A DNA stretch of 6,170 nt from Flavobacteriales bacterium UBA2040 (lineage in GTDB: Bacteria > Bacteroidota > Bacteroidia > Flavobacteriales_D > Crocinitomicaceae): positions 1 through 6,170 of the forward strand of contig DDBE01000162.1 of NCBI GenBank assembly GCA_002332715.1, read 5' to 3'. Numbering within the stretch: the first letter of the stretch is position 1; each line of letters opens with the position of its first letter. Below, piece after piece: positions 1-5,797 of this stretch. A program made the translations under genes and the position numbers. The notes beneath the pieces were generated by a model, which saw only the letters and a list, made by a program, of their open reading frames with translations, did no database searches and was not told the origin of the DNA.

Positions 1-188
1 CCTGCCTCAAGTTCCACATTTATTTTCCCTTGACCAAGTGCCGTATGAAAAGATTCAGATGCCTTGTCATATTCTTCTTTATCCAAAAAAAGAACACCCT
101 CATCATTGTGTTTTTTAGCAAGCTCTGCATTCTTGTTGGAACAAGCAACTAGCAAAAGAAAAGAGATAAAAATAAATACCGTTTTCAT
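1..188 (-). CDS. TPR-like lipoprotein, N-terminal part (cut by window edge)
   Basis: A minus-strand reading frame starts at an ATG at 188-186 and stays open to the window edge, giving 62 complete residues. It begins MKTVFIFISFLLLVACSNKN, a lipoprotein signal peptide with the lipobox LVAC; Cys16 would be the lipidated residue after signal peptidase II cleavage. The following part, with the segments ELAKKHNDEGVLFLDKEEY and DKASESFHTAL, has the small/large residue spacing of a tetratricopeptide repeat helix pair (about residues 21-52). It is therefore probably an envelope-anchored protein-interaction lipoprotein. The rest of the gene lies outside the window, so the family cannot be named. It diverges from rplS across a 165-bp A-rich spacer. 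The signal peptide is clear and the TPR assignment is moderate. Confidence 0.8.
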   Translation of the reverse strand, partial: MKTVFIFISFLLLVACSNKNAELAKKHNDEGVLFLDKEEYDKASESFHTALGQGKINVELEA

Positions 189-353
189 TGGACTGGATTC
201 AGTTAAATACTCGACTTTTGCACAAGGTTAAGGAATGCATTGGAATCGGCGAAAAAAAAAGAAAAAAAGTGCAGAAAATTACTCTATTCTAGAAATTATC
301 CGTAATATTGCACCCCGATTTACACGGATATAATAGACAATAGATTAGAAATA

Positions 354-716
354 ATGGATAAAATCAGAGAAATTCAAAACGAATTAACCGAAATCAAAAG
401 CTTTCCAAAGTTCTCTAGCGGTGATACAGTAAATGTTTCATACAAAATTAAAGAGGGCGAGAAAGAGCGTACTCAAAATTTCCAAGGCGTTGTGCTTCAA
501 AGAAGAGGTCAAGGTTCGACCGAAACATTTACAGTTCGTAAAATGTCAGGAAATATTGGCGTTGAACGTATTTTCCCAATGTGCTCTCCGTTTTTAGAAG
601 ATATTAAAGTAACGAAGAAAGGTTATGTTCGTCGTGCTCGTATCTTTTACTTCCGTCAACTTACTGGTAAAGCGGCTCGTATTCGTGAGAAACGTTCATT
701 CGTTAAACCAGATTAG
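354..716 (+). CDS. rplS: 50S ribosomal protein L19
   Basis: This encodes 120 residues, close to the usual 115-120 of bacterial L19, a large-subunit protein at the interface with the 30S subunit. The whole protein matches the family: an N-terminal helix, the GDTVNVSYKIKEGEKERTQ strand region (residues 23-41), FQGVVLQRRGQGSTETFTVRK (43-63, conserved core), GVERIFPMCSP (69-79), and the basic C-terminal segment around KKGYVRRARIFYFR with GKAARI (88-110). The ATG at 354 is preceded by an A/T-rich leader without a Shine-Dalgarno match, which is normal in Bacteroidota. A weak -7-like box (TAATATTG, 303-310, one mismatch to TAnnTTTG) lies upstream, but no convincing -33 partner is visible. In many bacteria rplS sits with rpsP-rimM-trmD; here it appears alone, between a divergent lipoprotein gene and its own terminator. 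Confidence 0.97.
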   Translation: MDKIREIQNELTEIKSFPKFSSGDTVNVSYKIKEGEKERTQNFQGVVLQRRGQGSTETFTVRKMSGNIGVERIFPMCSPFLEDIKVTKKGYVRRARIFYFRQLTGKAARIREKRSFVKPD

Positions 717-735
717 TATTAAAACAACTATATTT

Positions 736-766
736 AAAAAGGCTTTCTTTCGAGAAGGCCTTTTTT
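736..766 (+). terminator. Rho-independent terminator of rplS
   Basis: The left arm (736-748, AAAAAGGCTTTCT) pairs with the right arm (753-765, AGAAGGCCTTTTT) over 13 positions with a single G-U wobble. The four-base loop is TTCG, and the right arm ends in a run of six T (761-766). It lies 20 bp after the rplS stop codon. The structure also decides the next gene's start: a TTG at 765 would lie inside this T tract. Confidence 0.9.
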
Positions 767-779
767 GTTGACTATCAAA

Positions 780-1511
780 ATGGGTAAAAAGAAATTAATA
801 TTTTCAAGGAATAAACCTTTCACATGGGCAATGATCCTTTTCTTGCTCGTTGTTGGTGTACCAATCGGGTATTATTTCTATAACGGTCGATCATTTACAA
901 AATACAGAGGTGATTTTCTTTCTCAATTTCCTACTGGTTATTCTACAATTGGAATTGATATTTCCCACCATCAAGGCGAAATGGACTGGGAATTGATGTT
1001 CGACGATCTCGGATACGACACCTTAGTACAATTCGTCTATTGTAAAGCCACGGAAAGCATAGATCACCTTGACAGACAATGGGAAAGAAATAGAATTCAA
1101 TTGACCAGATTAGGTATTGTACATGGCGCCTATCATTTTTTCAACGGACAGAAACCACCACGAGAACAGGCTTCTCATTTTTTAAAACATTGGTCGCACC
1201 GAGATATTGACCTTGCTCCTATGCTCGATGTTGAATCAGAAGGGTTCTCAGATGAAGATTTGATTGCGAAAATGAAAATTTGGCTGACCGTGGTCGAAAA
1301 AGAAACAGGTTTCCGCCCTATTATCTATTGTTCCAACCATTATTTCGAAACGAAGTTTAAAAACGACTTCAAAAACTACAAATTTTGGATCGCTGCATAT
1401 TCGCGCGAACCTTCGTCGTTTTCGGATCCCCGGATTATTTATTGGCAGTTCTCAGAAAAAGGACAAATGGCGGGAACAAATGAGTTCGTCGATTTGAATG
1501 TGGGGAAATAA
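780..1511 (+). CDS. GH25-family lysozyme-like protein, N-terminally membrane-anchored
   Basis: This is a glycoside hydrolase family 25 (Cellosyl/Cpl-1 type) protein of 243 residues, predicted to cleave the beta-1,4 bond of peptidoglycan. A basic N-terminus (MGKKKLIFSRNK) precedes one hydrophobic segment (about 15-33), so it is probably an inner-membrane-anchored enzyme facing the periplasm or an uncleaved export signal. The catalytic domain runs from about 56 to 241. It shows GIDISHHQG with Asp60, YCKATES (87-93), HGAYHFF (115-121), MLDVESEG with Asp150 and Glu152 (the family DxE pair), PIIYCSNHYF (180-189), FWIAAY (202-207), YWQFSEKG (221-228) and VDLN (237-240). All expected acidic catalytic residues are present. 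I chose ATG 780 over an in-frame TTG at 765 because the latter lies in the rplS terminator. The protein stops three residues after VDLN, slightly earlier than the usual VDLNxFNG ending. Confidence 0.9.
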   Translation: MGKKKLIFSRNKPFTWAMILFLLVVGVPIGYYFYNGRSFTKYRGDFLSQFPTGYSTIGIDISHHQGEMDWELMFDDLGYDTLVQFVYCKATESIDHLDRQWERNRIQLTRLGIVHGAYHFFNGQKPPREQASHFLKHWSHRDIDLAPMLDVESEGFSDEDLIAKMKIWLTVVEKETGFRPIIYCSNHYFETKFKNDFKNYKFWIAAYSREPSSFSDPRIIYWQFSEKGQMAGTNEFVDLNVGK

Positions 1512-1558
1512 TTTGGGACTTATTTCGTTCTACAATTAGCCATAAATTTTAACTCTGT

Positions 1559-2204
1559 ATGAAACGTTTAACCCCCGCATTATTTTTTGGATGCTTAATC
1601 CTTTCATTCACTTGTAATTCTCAAATCAATCATACTATCGGCATACAACTCTGAGCTGGCGCTAATCTTTGGTCAAACCAAGCCAATGGCAATATCGACA
1701 ACACGATTCTTGCAGCTACACCAATTGCCAGAATAAATTACCAATACAACCTATCAGAGAAAATAGGATTAAATCCAGGATTTTATTTTCAACAATCCAC
1801 CATTGCGACAAGAATCATTTTTACCGATGAAACGGGGAACATTCTTTCCGAAGGAGGTCAATATGAACGAAATGATCAATTTATTCTTCCTATTCTAGCA
1901 AAATTAGGTCTTGGTCAAAAAACAAAATTTTTTATACATACTGGAACTTCACTTTCTTTAATTTTCAAACAGTCGGTTTACTATAAAGGCCCTTACGCCG
2001 AAACTATAACCCCAAAGTCTTCAACAAGTGTAACAATATTTAGAACTGGTTTTACAGCAGGTGTGGGCATGAATACACCCCTTGGAGAAAATTTAATCCA
2101 TAGAAGTAAGAGATAACTTTTCAAATTTTCCTCATCCTTATTCGAATAATGGGGTTTCAATAAATTATCTACATGCACTTTTGGGTCTGAAAGACAAATT
2201 ATAG
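1559..2204 (+). pseudogene. Broken outer-membrane beta-barrel protein gene (nonsense plus frameshift)
   Basis: From ATG 1559 the frame reads a signal peptide (MKRLTPALFFGCLILSF, cleavage probably near CNSQ) and HTIGIQL, then meets TGA at 1652-1654 (codon 32). The same frame continues as AGANLWSNQANGN, alternating strand-like segments, KLGLGQKTKFFIHTGTSLSL and FRTGFTAGVGMNTPLGENL. It then stops at TAA 2114-2116 unless the frame shifts near the CC at 2098-2099. After the shift it reads IEVRDNFSNF, PHPYSNNG and INYLHALLGLKDKL, ending at TAG 2202-2204. Removing one base restores exactly 215 codons, that is 214 residues plus stop, a typical size for small Bacteroidota PorT/OmpW-like barrels. The alternation of hydrophobic and polar residues, glycine-rich turns and GLKDKL ending fit a barrel of the outer-membrane beta-barrel domain class. 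No internal ATG before 2069 could rescue the main part. Either a true pseudogene or a locus with two sequencing errors. Confidence 0.75.
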
Positions 2205-2268
2205 GTTGTTTAAAATTCAACCCCATAAATTGACCGCAGATAGCCCATTTACATTAAATTCGTAAACT

Positions 2269-2652
2269 ATGTCCAATCTCTTCGGTCTCTTTATTGTTTT
2301 GTATTTGCTTTTACTTGTAATTCATGGTAGCCTTTATTCTATTGCTATGCAAAGGATAAGTCAACTTAAAAAAACAGTAAATGCAAAGGGGGTGAACAGA
2401 AAAAATATTCAAACTCAAGTAAATCATAAACTTGGAATTATAAAATGGCGACGCCGAATCATCTGGATTATTTATATTTTTCTATTTATACTGCACCTCA
2501 AATTGATTAGCAATATCAAATTTCCCGAAGATGATGTCTTCACTAATGCCATCTATCTATTTGTTAGCGAGAGCATTCTTTTAATTATTTTAAACTGGAT
2601 ATTTGGTGCACAAATTATTGAGAAAAAAATTCGATTTATAGAAACGAAATAA
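2269..2652 (+). CDS. Small membrane protein with three predicted transmembrane segments, function unknown
   Basis: This encodes 127 residues that I do not recognise. Three hydrophobic stretches are visible: about 3-26, 63-80 and 92-114. The loop between the first two is strongly basic (QRISQLKKTVNAKGVNRKN and IIKWRRR), which by the positive-inside rule places it in the cytoplasm with the N-terminus outside. A short acidic loop (KFPEDDV, 84-90) links segments two and three on the periplasmic side, and the tail EKKIRFIETK is cytoplasmic. No catalytic motif or metal-binding residues stand out. The ATG at 2269 follows an A/T-rich leader. It ends 28 bp before the DUF1801 gene on the same strand, so the two are probably co-transcribed, but the pairing does not reveal a job. 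Confidence 0.75.
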   Translation: MSNLFGLFIVLYLLLLVIHGSLYSIAMQRISQLKKTVNAKGVNRKNIQTQVNHKLGIIKWRRRIIWIIYIFLFILHLKLISNIKFPEDDVFTNAIYLFVSESILLIILNWIFGAQIIEKKIRFIETK

Positions 2653-2680
2653 TTCCAGCACACTTTTTAAAAACGAGTTC

Positions 2681-3136
2681 ATGACCATAAAAGCGAGCAC
2701 TCCAGAGGAATATATGCAAAACCTTTCAGAAGACAGAATTAGTCCAGTGGGTAAAATAAGACAGACAATTCTGAAAAACCTACCGAAGGGATTTGAAGAA
2801 GGAATTGGGTACGGCATGCTTTCGTATCACGTACCCAAATCGATTTATCCGGATGGTTATCATTGCGACACGAAGCTTCCTTTACCCTTTATGAATGTAG
2901 CTTCTCAGAAAAACTTCATTGCGCTTTACCATATGGGAATATATGCCAATCCAGATTTACTAGAATGGTTCGTTACTGAATTCCCGAAGCACTCTTCCAA
3001 AAAATTAGACATGGGTAAAAGCTGTGTGCGATTTAAAAAGATGGAAGATATCCCATTCGACTTGATCGGTGAATTGGTGACAAAAATGTCAGTTCAGGAC
3101 TGGGTGAATTTGTACGAAAAGAATTATAAAAAATAG
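2681..3136 (+). CDS. DUF1801 domain protein (YdhG-like)
   Basis: This encodes a 151-residue soluble protein with no signal peptide. It matches the DUF1801/YdhG-like fold: an N-terminal helix with TPEEYMQNLSEDR (7-19) and IRQTILKNLPKGFEEGIGYGMLSY (about 26-49). Next come LPFMNVASQKNFIALYHMGIY (68-88) and the C-terminal KLDMGKSCVRFKKMEDIPF (108-126), followed by LIGELVTKMSVQDWVNLYE. The segments FEEGIGYGM, FIALYHMG and GKSCVRFKK are the most recognisable. Members are small cytoplasmic proteins structurally related to the YjbR/frataxin-like group; their biochemical role is not firmly established, so none is assigned. Length is normal and the frame intact. It follows the three-segment membrane protein by 28 bp and faces the minus-strand Arc-like gene 37 bp downstream. 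No clear hairpin terminator is visible in that 37-bp gap. Confidence 0.88.
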   Translation: MTIKASTPEEYMQNLSEDRISPVGKIRQTILKNLPKGFEEGIGYGMLSYHVPKSIYPDGYHCDTKLPLPFMNVASQKNFIALYHMGIYANPDLLEWFVTEFPKHSSKKLDMGKSCVRFKKMEDIPFDLIGELVTKMSVQDWVNLYEKNYKK

Positions 3137-3173
3137 TCGCTCCTCATTTCAATGTTTTGCTCTTTTTTTAACC

Positions 3174-3362
3174 TTATTTATCCTCAGAATCTATTGGCTT
3201 CCTTTTCGATTTTAAATGCTTGCTATCTTTCAAGCTTTTCGCAATTATCCATTTCAATTGACCGTTAACACTGCGAAATTCATCGTCCGCCCATTTCTCA
3301 ATCAAAAAAGTTTCGACTACCATAAACTCAGAAGGTGAAAAAGAGATAACAACCGCAGACAA
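3174..3362 (-). CDS. Arc-like ribbon-helix-helix DNA-binding protein (start uncertain)
   Basis: The C-terminal part is a clear Arc-type ribbon-helix-helix segment. EKWADDEF is the end of helix A, RSVN is the conserved inter-helix turn seen in phage P22 Arc, and GQLKWIIAKSLKDSKHLK is helix B followed by a basic tail. Such proteins dimerise and insert a beta ribbon into the DNA major groove, often as repressors. With the TTG start at 3362 the 62-residue product includes a possible strand (AVVISF) and SPSEF as helix cap. The only in-frame ATG (3323) gives 49 residues but removes that strand. Helix A looks about four residues longer than in Arc. The frame stays open up to a TAA at 3434-3432, which is preceded in frame by ATG 3446, so the original gene may have been longer (90 residues) and lost its start to a nonsense change. 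No partner toxin gene is adjacent. Confidence 0.5.
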   Translation of the reverse strand: MSAVVISFSPSEFMVVETFLIEKWADDEFRSVNGQLKWIIAKSLKDSKHLKSKRKPIDSEDK

Positions 3363-3524
3363 TTCTGATTTCTCGAAAAGAACAAAAGCAGAAACGGATT
3401 CTTTAGGAATCGCCCGATTAAAAATAGATTCTTACCAAAGAATCATTTTGGCGCCAGAGAATCAGGTAAAAACACAGTTACTTTTGAATCGACAAATAAT
3501 TTCTCCGAGCCAAAAGATATTATA
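3363..3524. other. Stretch without a confident gene between the Arc-like gene and the OmpA-family gene
   Basis: No intact gene with a plausible start fits here. On the minus strand the Arc-like frame extends to a TAA at 3434-3432, and a second frame reads SEKLFVDSKVTVFLPDSLAPK before a stop. On the plus strand one start-less frame (open from 3262 to 3525) reads TINSEGEKEITTADNSDF and LGIARLKIDSYQRIIL. A neighbouring frame reads GARESGKNTVTFEST and EPKDIIKITIVYSRK, ending in tandem TAA at 3552-3557. A single missing base near 3450 would join those two. It may be gene debris, or upstream sequence of the Arc-like gene that reads well by chance. Confidence 0.35.
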
Positions 3525-3561
3525 AAAATTACTATTGTTTATAGCAGAAAATAATAATTTT
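3524..3561 (-). terminator. A/T-rich hairpin after the OmpA-family gene
   Basis: Read on the minus strand, AAAATTATTATT (3561-3550) pairs with AATAGTAATTTT (3536-3525) over 12 positions, with one U-G wobble and a 13-base loop. The second arm ends in a run of five T (3528-3524). The wobble pairs only in a minus-strand transcript (it is an A-C mismatch on plus), which supports its assignment to the gene ending at 3566. The stem has almost no G-C pairs, so it would be a weak terminator. Confidence 0.4.
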
Positions 3562-3565
3562 ACTT

Positions 3566-5632
3566 CTACAATCCCACAATTTTAAATTCCGTCCGTCTAT
3601 TTTTCGCACGAGCCTCTTCCGTCTCATTCTCCAATTTTGGTTGAGTTTCACCGAATCCCTGTGATTGCATGCGTGATTTGGAAACTCCTTGAGATGCCAA
3701 ATACTCCTTCACTACTCGAGCTCTGTCATCCGAAAGTTGCAGATTCTTTTCTTCGTCACCCACGTCATCTGTATGACCTTGAATGACAATTTTCATCGTC
3801 TTATTTTCAATTAAGTAACGAGCAAAAGCTTTCAGTATCACTTTTGAATTTTGATTCAACTCAGCAGAGGCGGTTGTGTACAAGATATCTTCAATTACAT
3901 ATGCTTGCCCTAATTCCACTTTTATTACTTCCATGTCCTTCCTTTTCACCGAAACTTCTTTTTTCGCTTTCTGTTCGCGAATCTCTTCCTTGGTAATCAG
4001 TTTTACCGAAAATGCAGCTCCATCTTTTTTCGCCGAAACCATGACGTCTTTGTTCGGATCTAGTTTTATCGCGGCGGCATATTTTCCGTCGTCACCATTC
4101 ACTTTAATTTTTTGAACCTCATCGCTGTCCCCATAGCTAATTTCAATTTCCACTCCAGAAACTCCTTTTCCTTTTTTATCGGTCAAGGTTCCTTTAATAA
4201 TCATAACGGGCGTAGGTCGAGCTTCTTCATACAATTTAAAACCGTAGATATTGTAATCGCCTCCTTTGTTGGACGAGAAATAGGCCAATTCTCCATCCGT
4301 TGAAACGAAAAGTCCTATTTCATCAGAAGGTGTATTGATTGGAATTCCAATATTAGTAGGTTTGCTCCATTTTCCATCTTTCTTTTTGATGTAGTAAATA
4401 TCCAACCCACCTGCTCCTACTCGCTTTTCGGAAGATTCAGAAACAAAATACATGGTTTCATTGTCTTGGTGAATAAAAGGACTTTTATCATCACCAGCCG
4501 TATTTATTTCTTCAAAAGGTCGCCCCAAAGACCAAGTTCCGTCCGCTTTTCGTTCAGAAATATAGATATCATGCTTTCTCGTATTTGGACTGATCGTGGC
4601 ATAATAAAGCGCATTTCCATCTGCAGAAATCGAAGGTTGTCCCTCCCATGCATTCGGAGAATTGATGTTAGGGCCTAAAGAAACCAGAGGTGTCCAATTG
4701 TAGCTATCCCCTTTTGTTCCTTTACTCGAAAATGTTGTAGAGTACAAATCGCAGTTTTTATAATCTTGCCCATTTACTTGCGTTTTCATACAAGCACAAA
4801 TTATCATTTCCTTGTTGTCTATGGACATCGTTGCGGCTCCATATCCAACAAAGTCTCCTTGGTTGAACGGCTTGGTAAAAGGATTTCCTTTGTCGAACGA
4901 TTGTGCCATAGCTTCGCGACCCGAGAAGGTGAATTCTTCGCGCCAATCGGCTAACATGTCTCCGAGCAATCTACGGTCGAGTTTACGTGTATAAAACATC
5001 AACTCATTGTCTGGAGAAATCATGGGGAAATATTCATTGTCTTTAGAACTGACATTTTCAATACGGAATGGTTCGAAGGGCACTTCTGCAATTTCAACTT
5101 TTTCTTCAGGAACTGTAGTTTCCCATTTCTTCAGTTGCCCTTTGGCATTCTTTAGCATATTGCTATAATCCAAAGGGAAACGGTCGTTGTCCATGCTTTT
5201 GAAATTGACGAATTTTGTCAAATACTCCCGCGCAGACACATCGTCTTTTTGCATATACCGAATAACACCTAAATAGTAATACGTTCCAGCGTTGTAATCT
5301 TCACACAAAGTCAATACTTCTTGAAACAAATTTGCAGAATTGACAAAACCACGTTCCGCTTTTCGAGCGTCTGAACTAAGATTGTCCATCGCTAAATTGT
5401 AGGTCGTTACACCATATTCATAATAGGCCATAGCATTTTCTGGTTCAGCTTCTATTGCCTTGGTATAATTATCAACTATTGTTCGAAGGTCCTCCGAATT
5501 TTTGGCAGTTTCAATAAGCTTTAAGCTCTTTTTCGCAGGTGGATTGCATGCTTCGTCTACTTCATCATCTTGTGAAAAAGTAGAAAAAGAAATAAAAAAT
5601 AATACACCTATCGCAAGGTAAAGTTTATTCAT
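3566..5632 (-). CDS. OmpA-family protein with TPR, WD40-like (PD40) propeller, regulatory-like domain and OmpA C-domain (PorE-like architecture)
   Basis: This 688-residue exported protein is predicted to sit in the periplasm and tether the outer membrane to peptidoglycan. Residues 1-21 are a signal peptide (MNKLYLAIGVLFFISFSTFSQ) with no lipobox. Residues about 47-165 carry TPR-type helices (TKAIEAEPENAMAYYEYGV; YYYLGVIRYMQKDDVSAREYL). Residues about 187-468 form a PD40-type propeller: YFPMISPDNELMFYTR, GQPSISADGNALYYA with DIYISER, SPFIHQDNETMYFVS with GGLDIYYI, and IGLFVSTDGELAYFSSN with YNIYGF. Residues 476-545 resemble a carboxypeptidase-regulatory-like domain (IIKGTLTDKKGKGVSGVEI). Residues about 578-688 are an OmpA domain with QGHTDDVG, LSDDRARVVKEYL and NRRTEF; Asp622 and Arg637 are the expected peptidoglycan-contact residues. 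PorE, a type IX secretion component, shares this order, but Bacteroidota genomes hold several such paralogues and PorE is described as a lipoprotein, so no symbol is assigned. The gene follows lon by 137 bp on the same strand. Confidence 0.92.
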   Translation of the reverse strand: MNKLYLAIGVLFFISFSTFSQDDEVDEACNPPAKKSLKLIETAKNSEDLRTIVDNYTKAIEAEPENAMAYYEYGVTTYNLAMDNLSSDARKAERGFVNSANLFQEVLTLCEDYNAGTYYYLGVIRYMQKDDVSAREYLTKFVNFKSMDNDRFPLDYSNMLKNAKGQLKKWETTVPEEKVEIAEVPFEPFRIENVSSKDNEYFPMISPDNELMFYTRKLDRRLLGDMLADWREEFTFSGREAMAQSFDKGNPFTKPFNQGDFVGYGAATMSIDNKEMIICACMKTQVNGQDYKNCDLYSTTFSSKGTKGDSYNWTPLVSLGPNINSPNAWEGQPSISADGNALYYATISPNTRKHDIYISERKADGTWSLGRPFEEINTAGDDKSPFIHQDNETMYFVSESSEKRVGAGGLDIYYIKKKDGKWSKPTNIGIPINTPSDEIGLFVSTDGELAYFSSNKGGDYNIYGFKLYEEARPTPVMIIKGTLTDKKGKGVSGVEIEISYGDSDEVQKIKVNGDDGKYAAAIKLDPNKDVMVSAKKDGAAFSVKLITKEEIREQKAKKEVSVKRKDMEVIKVELGQAYVIEDILYTTASAELNQNSKVILKAFARYLIENKTMKIVIQGHTDDVGDEEKNLQLSDDRARVVKEYLASQGVSKSRMQSQGFGETQPKLENETEEARAKNRRTEFKIVGL

Positions 5633-5719
5633 ATTCGAATTTGAATTTGACAGTCATAACGCTAGAACTGTTCCAATATTCTTAAACGAGAATGAGGGAA
5701 AAAGTTACAATACTGCTAC

Positions 5720-5797
5720 CTTCGACTCCCATCACTCTGCGCCAGTATTCATCGAGGCTTGAGCAAAGTCTATTTAGAGGTCTGGGCGGAGTCGAAG
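5720..5797. repeat. REP-like inverted repeat overlapping the 3' end of lon
   Basis: A 10-bp arm CTTCGACTCC (5720-5729) is perfectly inverted as GGAGTCGAAG (5788-5797). Inside, CTCTGC (5735-5740) and GCAAAG (5763-5768) form a second 6-bp pairing that includes one wobble in the lon transcript. Just outside, CGAAGAC (5793-5799) and GTCTTCG (5801-5807) make a further small palindrome around one base. On the lon strand the element starts CTTCGACTCCGCCCAG. From general familiarity, CTTCGACTCCGCTCAG-like sequences are dispersed in many Bacteroidota genomes, but this window holds only this one copy. It may stabilise or terminate the lon transcript. Confidence 0.65.

Noticed and set aside
251..269. 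A-rich tract (runs of A broken by single G) before rplS
   Set aside because: It is a simple A/T-rich leader in a low-GC genome; no repeat unit or clear promoter pair is attached to it.
1652..1654. TGA recoding (alternative code or selenocysteine) in the barrel gene
   Set aside because: The other genes use TAA or TAG as stops and TGG for tryptophan, no obvious SECIS-like hairpin follows, and the same gene has a separate frameshift, so decay or sequence error is simpler.
1993..2226. Minus-strand open frame of 77 codons
   Set aside because: It lies antisense to the 3' part of the barrel pseudogene, whose plus-strand translation (signal peptide, strands, natural C-terminus) is far more protein-like.
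2230..2262. TTG / TAAATTCG pair as a Bacteroidota-type promoter for the 2269 gene
   Set aside because: The -7 box has a mismatch, the 22-bp spacing is long, and the transcript would begin almost at the ATG; in A/T-rich DNA this is weak evidence.
2590..2817. Minus-strand open frame across the junction of the membrane protein and DUF1801 genes
   Set aside because: It is antisense to two well-supported plus-strand genes and shows no recognisable domain.
3876..4994. Several plus-strand and shifted-frame open frames inside the OmpA-family gene
   Set aside because: They are shadows of a continuous 688-residue protein with clear domains throughout.
5633..5650. Short direct repeat TTGAATTTGA with palindrome ATTCGAAT before the OmpA-family gene
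   Set aside because: It is too short and low in complexity to claim as an operator without comparative data.
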